From Strobilurus pachycystidiatus (lineage: Eukaryota > Basidiomycota > Agaricomycetes > Agaricales > Physalacriaceae), in contig JAHLMK010000013.1 of the NCBI GenBank assembly GCA_019915135.1, forward strand, positions 1,426,001 to 1,490,000: DNA of 64,000 nucleotides. Direction: 5' to 3'. The notes under the pieces were generated by a model that saw only the letters and a list, made by a program, of their open reading frames with translations, was not told the origin of the DNA and searched no databases. Of this stretch, positions 35,806 through 46,036 are shown piece after piece. The translations under genes were made by a program, and so were the position numbers. The number at the start of each line of letters is the position of its first letter. Position 1 is the first letter of the stretch.

Positions 35806-35955
35806 TCTCGAATCGTTTATAAGTTTGTTATCGTTACTGTTACCTCGAATCGCTTAGAAGTTTGTTATCGTCACTGTTACCTCAAATCGTTTACCATTTT
35901 GTTATCGTTACTGTTATCTGGAGTCGTTTAGCACCTTGTTATTGTTACTCTTACA
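35806..35955. repeat. ~40-bp tandem repeat, about four copies
   Basis: A unit built on CTCGAATCGTTTATAAGTTT plus GTTATCGTTACTGTTAC, diverging towards the right. It lies in the 3' flank of P1. Confidence 0.8.
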
Positions 35956-36237
35956 CCGTAATTGTTTTGATTCTATACCTATCATCTACCTCGTTGCCTC
36001 CCTCATGCACTTACCGCTACTTCCTTTCTGCTCGAACTGTAAATGTAACCCCTGCGGAAATACACATCGGTACCAAAGCCTTTTGTCAGCGACCTATCGC
36101 CTTGACAGGGCGGCCTCCAGGAAACAAACATTCCTTGTGCGTAATTCCTTCCGTCTTTGTGTGTTCCAGGACGTTAACAGATCTGTCCTCAGGCTCGGTC
36201 TTCTACATAAAGCTGGTCTCACGCATCCAACCTCTTC

Positions 36238-37062
36238 ATGTCTACATCGAACTCCTCGGTCATCGAGGACCGCGCGGTCTCCAAAGAAGACATCGACCTT
36301 CTCATTCGCGCGGGAGCCGCTGCTCTTGCTGGACCCAAACCCGCAGCGCAGCCATGTAGTGGAAACACGGAACCTTGCATCGGTGTCGGCGTCAGAGTAT
36401 ACTGGGGTATCAAGGGGGACAGTGCGCCAGTGAGTCTGGAAGACGCCGGTTCTGCGGACATAGCCCGGTTCTACCAGAAGGTAGGCATTTCATCCTGCTA
36501 CCGAACCAAGTTAATTCTTGCACAGTGTATCCTTGACGAAGAGTATCAATGGCTCACGCCACGTCTTCCCAAGGAGAGGTTGTCAGAATCCAGCCTCATC
36601 TTAGACGGTCTCCGCCTACGCAAGCAAGCCAGGGATCGTGCTCAAGAAGAGCGCAGCAAGTCCCTAACTCTAGAGAAACAGAAATTATCGGACCCTACAA
36701 CAATGGCTGCGCTCCTGTGGTTGAAAGTACGTCCCGTCCCCTACACGAAAGCTGTACGCTTTTTCACATATCGCGTTTGCTTACAGAATAAGCAACCTCC
36801 GGTCCGTCTTTCGTTGAAAGTCTCAAACAAGACGGAGATTGACTTGTGTTCGCCATCCAATCTCGTGGTGCTCGGCGAAGTGGGAGCAACGAAGCAATGG
36901 CTCCACTACTTTGACGCGCGCATGGCTAGCTGGCTTTCGCCACAGAAAGATACCGCTTACATCACGAATCCAGACGGTATTTTGGCTCTCAAGGGCTGTG
37001 AGGTTGACAGATTGTACGGCTGGGAAGATTATATCGAGCAGATCTATCCTTCCAGACATTAG
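36238..37062 (+). CDS. P2: unknown protein, tandem paralogue of P1
   Basis: The start MSTSNSSVIEDRAVSKEDID is at 36238, and the uninterrupted frame spans the whole region. A GTACGT...CAG segment at 36727-36786, in the same place as the P1 intron, suggests that segment is spliced out in frame. Blocks are CIGVGVRVYWGIKG, a Lys/Arg-rich helix (RKQARDRAQEERSKSLTLEK), MAALLWLK, then NLVVLGEVGATKQWLHYFDA and YITNPDGILALKGCEVDRLY. No known domain recognised. It lies between P1 and the KDZ region on the same strand. Confidence 0.55.
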   Translation: MSTSNSSVIEDRAVSKEDIDLLIRAGAAALAGPKPAAQPCSGNTEPCIGVGVRVYWGIKGDSAPVSLEDAGSADIARFYQKVGISSCYRTKLILAQCILDEEYQWLTPRLPKERLSESSLILDGLRLRKQARDRAQEERSKSLTLEKQKLSDPTTMAALLWLKVRPVPYTKAVRFFTYRVCLQNKQPPVRLSLKVSNKTEIDLCSPSNLVVLGEVGATKQWLHYFDARMASWLSPQKDTAYITNPDGILALKGCEVDRLYGWEDYIEQIYPSRH

Positions 37063-37122
37063 GGCGTGTCCTATGTACCGACGTTGCCTTCGGTGACACC
37101 AAATAATCATGTGTTTTACTGT

Positions 37123-37970
37123 AGGCCCGTGTGCCCAAGTCGGGAAAGTGGCTTGCTTTGTGACGAATAGGGCTAAAAGGGCCACCTGTTTCGTCTGTGT
37201 ACGTCCGTCTTTCCCTTGTGTATTGACCTTCTCCCCGTCTCGCCGGTAATTATTACTCCTCCCACTGTCTTTCATCCTCTAACCAAACCTCGCAGTGTCG
37301 ATTTGGGCCAGATGATGAACGCTGTCGCCCATCAAGATACATGTCTCTTTGCAGATGCGATGTATCTCCAGAATCTCGAGGGGAACGACCGGATCCTCGG
37401 GGAAAGGAGCGAAAATTTCTGGCCAGAGAGACGTACGGTACGGTAGTCATTTCGCCTCTGTAGACCTTTGCGGCTAATAGCGCGTTGTAGATGGAGAGCC
37501 GTACCGAAATGTCGGAGATCGTCTCTGTCAAGGACGACCACGACACCGACTCACTTTGCTCCTGTGGCAGTAACTTGGCTCGCCGCGTTCGGTGTGTTGA
37601 CTGCTCACCTGCGGTCGGCCCCCGTTGCGCAGAGTGTTTCGTCGCTAGACACAGTGATGGCCTTTGGCTGCATCGGGCGATGGTTAGAAACGAGGAAGGC
37701 TTCTTCGACAGACGCGATATCAGCCATTTTGAGTTCCAACCCCAACTCGGTCACGCTGGTGGCGACTGTCCAGCTCCGCTTCCCCCAATGCAACTGCGAG
37801 TCCTTGATGTAAACGGTATACACAACATAACTTTGAAATTATGCGGTTGTCACGGCGAGAGGGAAGATAGACAGCTGGAGCGCGCTGGTCTAGTTTGTAC
37901 GGACATTGAATCAGGTGCGGCGGTTACGAAGAGGGTGTTTCTGCATATGTCTACTTTACGTTTGTGAACT
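37123..37970 (+). repeat. Duplicated 5' segment of the KDZ gene (first copy)
   Basis: Begins TAGGCCCGTGTGCCC and has TTGCTTTGTG 21-24 bp later, as does 38030-38070. Each copy is followed by a CxC2-coding region. Confidence 0.6.
37491..37967 (+). pseudogene. Truncated CxC2 cysteine-cluster copy
   Basis: A 158-residue frame starting MESRTEMSEIVSVKDDHDTD. It has the KDZ-associated CxC2 cluster: SLCSCGSNLARRVRCVDC, PRCAECFVARH, QPQLGHAGGDCPAPLPPMQL, then DVNGIHNITLKLCGCHGE. It stops without any transposase core. The full-length gene follows 160 bp later with the same cluster, so this is a partial tandem duplicate. It might still make a DNA-binding fragment. Upstream frames near 37216-37446 may include an exon of it. 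Confidence 0.7.
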
Positions 37971-38125
37971 AGTATGATGATACATGTGTCTCCGTATCGT
38001 ACCCGGAATGACTAAGTCTTTGTTGCGTAGGCCCGTGTGCCCCCATAAGGAGAGCGCCGTTGCTTTGTGCTAGTAGGATATATGACCGGGATAACGAAAG
38101 GTTCGTCATCCCCTTTCTTTTCAAC

Positions 38126-41100
38126 ATGACCAAGCCTGACACTCGAACCTGGGAGCAGAAGCAAGCCGATGAACAAGCAGAATTCACTCGACGTCAGGCC
38201 TCGGGCACCATTCGAACAATGCAGTCCGCTCGAGCTCAACCTATCACCAATCGATTTCGCCGCACGAACACGCAAGGTATCGCCTCTGTCGAGGAGTCTG
38301 TCGTTCGACCAGTGGCGATCCCAGTACTTCTTCCTGCGGCGCATTCTCGGAAGACAGGTGCAGGTGAAGCTCCACCCCAAGAGGCTGATCCCGATGAAGA
38401 GGACGACGAAGAGGAGGAAGTCGAGACAGGTAGTAAGACGCAGGTCGGTGTCCAGTTTTGCTGTATGTGATCTTGTCCTCAGCACACTTCCACAGACGCG
38501 CATATGCTTAGAAGCTTTCGTCGAGATCAAATCCCAACTACACGACTACCTCATGGAAACAGAGGTGGAAACGAATACGGGAGCTACGTGTCCTTGCGGT
38601 AGAAATAACCGACGCAATGTGCGGTGTAGAGACTGCATCGAGTACGGTGTACGGTGCTCGCAGTGCTTCACCGACAAACACCGCAACATGTGGACTCATT
38701 GGGCGGGGGTACTGCAGGACGAGGATTGCTTCGCTGCCCGCGACATCAGCGCGTTGGGTTTTGCCCCTCAACTAGGTCACGGCGGCCAAGACTGTCCATC
38801 CCCACATCCACCTGTCCAATTCATTGTGGTGGCCGAAAATGGCATACACGACACGAAGCTACGATTCTGTGGATGCCAGCCGGAGGGTGTTGACCGGCTT
38901 GCACAGCTCATGCGTGCGCACATGTTCCCGGCTACCGTTGCTCGGCCTGAAGTCGCGTTCAGCTTTGGCTTACTCCGACAGCTCGAACTTCTACATCTCG
39001 AATGTACGGCGAACATTTACGACCTCACAGCTTACCTTCAACGGCTTACGGACAATCAATATCCGTGGTCGGTCGCTGTGAGTCTTTGATGGCTCTTCGT
39101 TGTATAGCGAGAGGCTGATTCCATTGTCAGCAACTGGCTAAGCAGCTGCGCAGGGTGATGCGCATCTGGAAGCTTCTTCTCGCCGAACGAAGAAGCGGCT
39201 CTATCTACAACAAGCATCAAGTTGGCTTTTCGAATCGCCAAGCCGATTCGCTGCTCGTCTATTGTCCCTTGTGCCCAGAGAGAGGTGCCAACATGGAAGA
39301 GAAATGGTCCTTGACGCCCGAAGAGTTCTAGTGAGTTTGTTCTCTGGTGATTGTCTCCCTATGAAACTAATGATTGTTCAGTCATCTCATAGCGCCCTTT
39401 TTCACTCTTGACGGAAACTTCAAGATTTGTCAAGGAAGTATGAACTGGAAGTTCAAGGATCCCAACCTCATTGCCGGTCGTGGACTCCAGCCACTGCTCG
39501 AGGAATTCGAGGGCTACAGAAAGACGGCTATTCCATCCCCATCGAACCGACGCGAGGTGAGTCGAACTTTCGTACAGGAGTGTATTTCACCGCCGACTGA
39601 CAGTCCGAATGTAGAAGATTCCCTGTAACAACCTTAAGTCGACCCAGCAACACGTCCGCAACGCGGATTGCGTCTACAACGGCATTGGACAGGGACAGTG
39701 CTCTCACGTCTTCGTGAAATCCACCGCTGATTTCCCGAAAGGAGAAGAGTAAGTCAAACCTCGAATCACTGGCTCATTGCTCAAAAGATGATGGCGTTCT
39801 CATAGCCAAATAACCATGGACTTGGTAACGAAGCTCCTCTATCTGCGGTCTGGCTTCCCGGAGAATCCCAATGCCGACGACCCCCAGCAACCCAGCTCCC
39901 TCAGTTATGATTCCAACTGTCAATACGGTGTTCATATCATGACGCGCTTTAGCCACGAGTATCTGAAATCTATGGCCCCCCACATAGAGAAGGCTACGCG
40001 ACTAATCAACGCCGCACATGTCTACACACATGCGAACGGTTGTATATACATGTTCGGCTCCTTTTATGTCGAATGTCAGTGCCACTTTCATGGCGAGACT
40101 TGCGAGCATTTCTGGCCCAAGTCCAACGCCTACGCGCCGATGATATTCCACATGAACCGGCACTATGGGCACGAGATCTATTTCGGAGTGGCCATGGATT
40201 GGAACTGGAAGAAGACGATGAACGCAGGTGAGTGTATGATTCTCTTGACTGCCCAACACGACGGCTCACAGTTATTGGTCAGTTAACGAGGTGTATAAGA
40301 ACACTGTCTACGCGCGACTGATGTATACCCGCTACAAATACGAGTTCGCATTGGTCAAGCAACAGAATATGGAATGGATACCCGAGTGGGAGCGGGCTTT
40401 TCCGAACCGACACAAACACGGGAAACACTTTGAGGTGTCAGGCAGCGGCAAGAACAGGGAAATCTTGAGCCCGTATAAGGAGCGCGAGATGAAAGGTATC
40501 TTATGTTCCTCCCTTGCCATGTTGGCAATGCTCATCTGTTTTACAGTTCCGTGCATGGACAAGGTCCTCGAGACATTGCTGGAAAATCCATACAGCCTAT
40601 CGTTTGTCGGGGACGTGGAGTCCGACGTTCTGGCCAAATGGATGCACGATGGCCTTGTAATTGAAGCTAGACAGTAAGCGTTCCTCCTTTCGAAACGGAA
40701 CACTCACTGACCTGATGTATGTAGGCGCCATGTTCGTGCTCTCTGTCTCCGCCTCACCAAGTACGAGTCCGCCACAGACGATGAACGGGTCAAGCGTGAA
40801 CGAGCGACTCTCCACGAAGAGCTTGAGCCCTGGTTGGTCTTGCGAAAGAAGTTTTTCGGAGAGCCGGAGCCGTACGAGCAACGGGGTGTGCGCACCCGCA
40901 TGAACCAGGAGCGACGATACAAGAAGACAGGCAAAGTAGAGGAGTGGACACTGTGTTTGCCCTCGCAGTTGTCGCCCGGACTCCAGGAATCCTTACGAGC
41001 GGCGACTGACCAGGAGAAGGCAATGCGTATCGCATCAGCTTTCCAAGCCATTCGGCTGGTCATACTCATAGCGCGAGAGCTACTTGCTCTGGGATACGAC

Positions 41101-42202
41101 AAGCGACAGTTGAAGTATCAGGGCGTGATTACCAAGAGCCGCGCGCGGATATCCCGTGCGAAGTTTCGACGGGATGAAGCCATCATCACCTTCAATGATC
41201 ACTTTGTCGCATTGCGGAACCTCCGCGGCCTGGAGGGATCACAACTGGAGGGCGTAGAGAATGAGATGACAATCCAGGATACCTACGTCGCCAAGTCGAT
41301 GGATGGCTTGCGCCAGCCGTTGGACTCCAGTCGACAAGATGGCCAGGCTCATTTGTTTCTTCACCAGCATCAGACGGCGATGATGGGCGAAGGCTTCACG
41401 GAGCGAGGAAACAAGCGAGTATCTGACGGGCAAGCTCCTGGTACTCCTTCTTTGCATACTTGCTTGAACACTGTGATACTTACTCAGTGTACAGGTCCTT
41501 CTCAACCCATCAAACGAACGAAGAGTCGGACCGTAAACGCACAGAGTGAGTCTGAATGCATGGAGTTCAAAACGACATTGACGGTTTCCAAAGAAAAAAA
41601 GCCGGCCAGAGGAGATGGTTGGCCATATAGGATAATGGAACGCGGTAGACTGGAGGATGAGGAGGTTGATGCATGGGAGACGGACGGTACGCTCGGTTCG
41701 CTACCAGTCTATAGTTCCTGACAATCGTTGCGTCTCTCTCCAGGCGAACGTGTACGATACTTCCGGACGGAAGCCGAGATGCGTAGGTGGAGAGAGCAGC
41801 ACGAACGCATGCAAGCAGAATTCTTGAACGCCATTCGGATGTTCGAAAGGGAACGAGACACCTGGGCTAAGTGTGCAGAAGCTCATGCCAGCATGAAGCC
41901 CCCGAAACTCGGCTATGCTGCTTATGCCCGCGAGCATGCATTGATGTTCAGTCGCATGGCAGAACGAGGCCGCTTACGCGTACGGGCTTGTGGGTATAGT
42001 CACATTCTGGAGTTATCTAAGGACGAGCCCTTTTACCAGCACTGTGAACGAGTACGCGCCGGCAAAGCGCCACTGTACTTAGAGTCCAACGGGGATGTTG
42101 TGTAAGTGCTTGTCTGTACTTGACGAACACTATACTCATCATCACAGACTCGACTTGGACCTTCCGCAGATGGCGCTTGAGGACGCAGAGGATGGTGTAT
42201 AG
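38126..42202 (+). CDS. KDZ-type transposase (Kyakuja-Dileera-Zisupton)
   Basis: Likely transposase of the enclosing element. Exon 1 is 38126-38443 (MTKPDTRTWEQKQADEQAEF, then an acidic tract). Exon 2 starts at 38496 and carries the CxC2 cluster (CPCGRNNRRNVRCRDC, GHGGQDCPSPHPPVQF, RFCGCQPE). Several short introns follow (for example 39078-39129). RNase H-like core motifs are FFTLDGNFKICQ, SYDSNCQYGVHIMTRF (aspartates), HVYTHANGC, FHGETCEHFW (glutamates) and VAMDWNWKKTM. A helical C-terminal region with RKKFFGEPEPYEQRG and DLDLPQMALEDAEDGV ends at 42202. No stop is forced within the frames I followed, so it may be functional. Confidence 0.85.
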
Positions 42203-44450
42203 ATAACATAGCCAAGTCTGAATCAAAAGTGATCATATATCATTCCCAGAATCGGTTACTCGTCTGACGAGTATCCGCGCGCCCCCTTGTCGTGGGTTCT
42301 GGGCTTAGCCTTCGGGCGACTAAGCAGCGCGTAAAACGGGTCGTCCAGATCAACAGGCAACAAGCACCGTATTCTCATGCCTGCGTCTCGCAAGGTGCGT
42401 CTCAAACCTCTCACTTTTTCTCCATTTCCACCCCCTCACCACATCATCCTCAAACTCTTACATCGACGCCTTCCCCCGACCCCTTCACTAACCCCTTCAC
42501 CGAGCGTGGCAAATCCCCCGTTCATACAACCCCCCCCCTCACCCCCCCCTTTCACCCCCTCCCCCCTCCCCCCTCCCCCCTCAATCTCTCCACCTCAACA
42601 AAGCAAAGCCTCACTCCACACGTCCCCGTTCACCACGTCTTCGTCCACCTCCTTCGTCAACCCCTTCACTAACCCCTTCACCAGCTGCGACCAATTCCCC
42701 GCCCCCCACATCCCGCTCAATCACATAACAGGACCTCCGCGTCTATAGGTAAGCTTTCGATCAATCATTGACCGTCTTCATCTTGCTCACCATAAATGAT
42801 AAAGGCCGCTCATCGTCGCTACTTTCTACGTTCCTCTGGCGTCGGGGAAATCATGGTACGTACAAGCAAGACATTTTTTTGTTTTCACACTGTTCTCAAT
42901 CTGATGCTATCGGCAGAACTAGTGGTAATTGATAGATATGTGCAAGAGGATACGGTAAGTAAGCGGATCAAGATAAGTGCAAGATAGAGTAAGGACTTAT
43001 ACAATTACAATTACAGCAGGGGTGGTAGATACGGCGGTAGGAATCAGTGGGATTAGGAGGGCTGGAAGGGAATCTGTGAAGGTGACGACGAGTAAGAGAC
43101 TTACCAAGGCAGGGAAGCAGACGACTTACCGGGATGTGGTCGCGGCGCTGGAACCAGTATCTGAACCGCCGTTGAGATGGGCGAACTTTCGTCTGGCGCC
43201 GGATCATGCGCTCCACGGTGCCAGGATTGCGTTCGTCGTGAACGAAAGCTTCGGAGTCGCTGGGGCTGACCCAATGAATTGCCCCAATACACCAATGATG
43301 CGAATCAAAGACGCGAATGGTTACATGGCCGATGGGTCGATGAGGCGGCTCGGGTTTGTGATACGAAGTGGGTCTAACAACACTCTTAGCCTTTGAGATG
43401 TGAACGGAGGGCGAGAGAACCTACGCGAGGGCGAAGACTCGAACATTTGGACCGAATACGCGACGATACCGATTGGCGGAGTCGTTGAGGGCAAGGTCGC
43501 CGAGGATGGGGGTGGGACCGCGCCGGAAACGCTCCAAAAAGCAGTGCGGGCCACGCCGAGGGCGATATAATTCGACATCGATGGCGTGAGCGACGGTGTG
43601 GCGGCGGCGATTGCGGCGGCGCGCCATGGCGACGTTGGGAGGGTCGGGTTGGATGTGGATGAGCGTGATCACTGTGCGGTGATGCTCGGCATCCGGTCCG
43701 GTGCCCAGCCGGCGGCCTGGGATGCGCTAGCGACTTGGGAGGACGACGTACGACGCGATGAATGGCCATGTCGCGCGCGCTTGTCTGGAAATGACGAGGC
43801 GTTGTTCTTAGATACAAACAGGAACGAGATATCTGTGTTCCTGGCGGAAGTATTTACATAGGCTAGGTACCCTGCAATGTTGCCGTTTGGTGCCTGTGCA
43901 CTTTGGACGTTAATCAGACCTGGGTACGTTGCCGTGGTTGACGGATGACTAAGCATTTGCTCTTTTTTCCCAACCACCACCACCGCGACGACAACCACAG
44001 CGCCGGCGCACCCCACGACACCTGCTCTGCAGCGACGACGCCCAACGACCAACCTCACTTGTAGTCCCGCCGGCTACGCGTTACGAACCCATTGGAGACG
44101 GGAGACGACTATTGCATGGACTGCTGGCAGGGCACCATGACAGTTTGGGTGCGTCGCCTTTTTTTTTTTCTCGTTTTCGCGCTGACAGTGTTGACGACAG
44201 CGGTCGCTTCGTACGGACGGCGAGGGACTCAGGTGCGGCCTACCAACAGAACAACGACGCTGCTCGCCCGCCGTGGCGGCTCGGCTGAACGCGGGAGCGC
44301 GACGAGCGTCGAAACAGGTAAGCCTCGTTCTCTAAATCCATTCTCTTCGTTTTGGGTGCTGCGCGTCGACTGCTGCCCTTAACGCCCTACCATACCATGC
44401 TGACCAGATTACAGGTCTAGACCCGTCTGGCCGGGGCATGGTCGGTCCGC
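42203..44450. other. Element interior, ambiguous coding on both strands
   Basis: A polypyrimidine C/T tract (about 42410-42600) creates spurious frames. At 42377-43861 plus-strand fragments with neat GT-AG sites occur (GVVDTAVGISGIRRAGRE; LRWANFRLAPDHALHGARIA). On the minus strand, 44058-43421 also reads protein-like (NGNIAGYLAYVNTSARNTD; AHAIDVELYRPRRGPHCFLE). I cannot decide the strand; it is probably a degraded gene inside the element. Confidence 0.3.
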
Positions 44451-44454
44451 TCGC

Positions 44455-44735
44455 CCAACTTGAGCTCATGACGTCAATCTGGGATCTCAAGCCCGACTCA
44501 CGGCATTCCGCCTTGACTCAAGTTCAGCTCAAGTTGGCTGCTTAAGTGCAGCTTAAGTGCAGCTTAAGTAAGTCTTATTATAAGTCTGACTCAAGTCTCT
44601 CGAGGCGCTAAAGATCTCGACAGATTCAAGTCCGAACTTAAGTTAGGCTCAAGCTGGTGTCTCGAGTTCTTGGACTTGAGCATGGCCTGACTTGAACTCG
44701 AGCTGTGATCAAGATTAGGTTAACTCAAGTAGTGT
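44455..44735. repeat. Right subterminal ACTCAAG/CTTAAG array
   Basis: About fifteen copies of ACTCAAG, ACTTGAG, CTTAAG or CTCGAG variants in both orientations, including three in a row at about 44540-44570. Confidence 0.7.
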
Positions 44736-44789
44736 GTGTAGTAGGTACAATGGAATATATACTGTTTTCCCGCCAAATTCAACCAGACT

Positions 44790-44866
44790 GAAAACATAAG
44801 ATAAGACATGATCTAATCTTGTCCCGGTGTTCACCGACTTTTCTTAAGAAAAGTCTGTCATCTTTT
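44790..44866. repeat. Right TIR of the 18.5-kb element
   Basis: Reverse complement of 26388-26464, 77 bp. Its palindrome is GACTTTTCTTAAGAAAAGTC (44836-44855). Relative to the left TIR both arms changed together (AA...TT to TT...AA). Confidence 0.9.
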
Positions 44867-44877
44867 TGGATGCACAT
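44867..44877. repeat. Target-site duplication, right copy
   Basis: TGGATGCACAT, as at 26377-26387. Confidence 0.85.
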
Positions 44878-45435
44878 ATCCAATGAGAAGCCTCCCACCC
44901 TCCTGCAATACACTTCGAACTTCTCCGCATGATCCTCCCTCTCCAGGTCGATGAACACGCTCCTCCAAACTGCTGGGTAGTCCAACGCTGTCTGCCGCCA
45001 GAACCGTGAGACGTGCGACAGCACCCACGGGGCCGTGTGTCGATCCAAATGCGAGCCTTGGTACTTTTGCCGTGCCCATGGGTTGCGCGACAGCGGCTCG
45101 ATGAGAGCACACCAGTCAAATATCTCGCCTAAGACGTCAGCAGGCACGCGACGAAGGGGGTTGACTGCTGTCTTCTGGGGGCGAGGGATATTTTGAGGAA
45201 GGGTGTTAGGTCTGGCGAGGCGACAGGGACGCTGGTGTTGGAATTGGAGGATATCATGGAGGGAGAGTTTGGCGGTCTCGGATGCGAGGTCTTTTTGCGA
45301 GAGGGGGGCGGTGGTATGGGTGATTGCCATGGGCGAGAGCTGTGAAGACGCGTGAGCAAATGGGTCCACAAAGATGCTGCGAATTATGCTCACCTGGGCG
45401 GGTGGTGTGAAGCCTGGAGCTGGAGTTGGACCCAC
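44867..45435 (-). pseudogene. F-box gene, 5' part (split by the 18.5-kb element)
   Basis: Exon 1 is 45435-45394 (MGPTPAPGFTPPAQ), with an intron ending at 45340. Exon 2 carries the F-box RRVPADVLGEIFDWCALIEP, then WVLSHVSRFWRQTALDYPAV and WRSVFIDLERE, the standard basidiomycete F-box layout. The frame runs GGFSLDMCI into the duplication and then into the element TIR, where it terminates at 44779 after reading element sequence. The rest of the gene is at 26376-25590. Confidence 0.85.
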
Positions 45436-45694
45436 TTTTCCAAACGTCTTATATGCGTTTAAGCGATATGAGGAAGGGGCGTGACGACCCTACGAGCCAG
45501 TTGCAGCTCTTGCGTCGCTGGGTTGACATTCCCTCTCACCAGGGGCAGTAACGACACGGATGGGAAGGACGGCGATCACGGGCAAGTAGGACAAATGTGG
45601 ACGCACGCTTTCCTACCGTGTGTTTTACGTTGCCTGCAAATTGAATGAATGAGCTCGTGCGAAAATTCGATGATGATGTCGCACCTGCTGCAGC

Positions 45695-45705
45695 AGTGAC
45701 TACTC
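45695..45705. repeat. Target-site duplication of the DUF6589/RecQ element, left
   Basis: AGTGACTACTC, identical to 51626-51636; flanking bases differ on both sides. Confidence 0.85.
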
Positions 45706-45715
45706 TAGGTTCGAT

Positions 45716-45748
45716 CAAACCCCTCTCGGTAAACGTGAGAGGGGTTTG
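45716..45748. repeat. Left terminal hairpin
   Basis: 12-bp perfect arms (45716-45727 and 45737-45748) around a 9-nt loop. Confidence 0.9.
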
Positions 45749-46036
45749 GATCAAAGTACTGGATTTGGCAGGCAACTGCGAAGTGAACTCGAATAGCTTC
45801 GTCAAGCACGTCTCGGTATATATTTCACTATAAACTCATAGACAAAAAGTTTTATACATAGAAACTGCAAATTGTAATGCTATCACAATCCGGATGCGAC
45901 GCCTCACTCGTCTAAAATGAAGGATTTGCCAGCGTGACTCAAATCTGAACCGATTTGAACACTTTTGAAGGCCCGACTAAGTGACCGCTTGTGACCGATC
46001 GGCGCTTGCTCTGCGCTCTCACTCTGCTCGCTCGCG

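Larger units (their letters stand above)
26388..44866. mobile_element. 18.5-kb KDZ-bearing DNA element inserted in an F-box gene
   Basis: The element is 18,479 bp and is bounded by an 11-bp duplication and 77-bp gapless TIRs. Subterminal ACTCAAG/CTTAAG arrays lie at both ends. Cargo, in order: HMG-like accessory gene (-), SPT5-like gene (-), a long hairpin, two paralogous unknown genes (+), a truncated CxC2 copy (+), and a KDZ transposase (+). The KDZ transposase is the obvious candidate for mobilising it, though nested older insertions inside the span cannot be excluded. Confidence 0.85.

Noticed and set aside
42250..42330. tRNA-like secondary structure
   Set aside because: No consistent acceptor stem or T-loop consensus could be drawn.
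42292..42748. Pro/Ser-rich plus-strand frames
   Set aside because: Produced by a polypyrimidine tract without stops; no other coding evidence.
26388..44866. TET/JBP dioxygenase cargo, reported near some basidiomycete KDZ elements
   Set aside because: I looked for an H-x-D type dioxygenase core in the element and found none.
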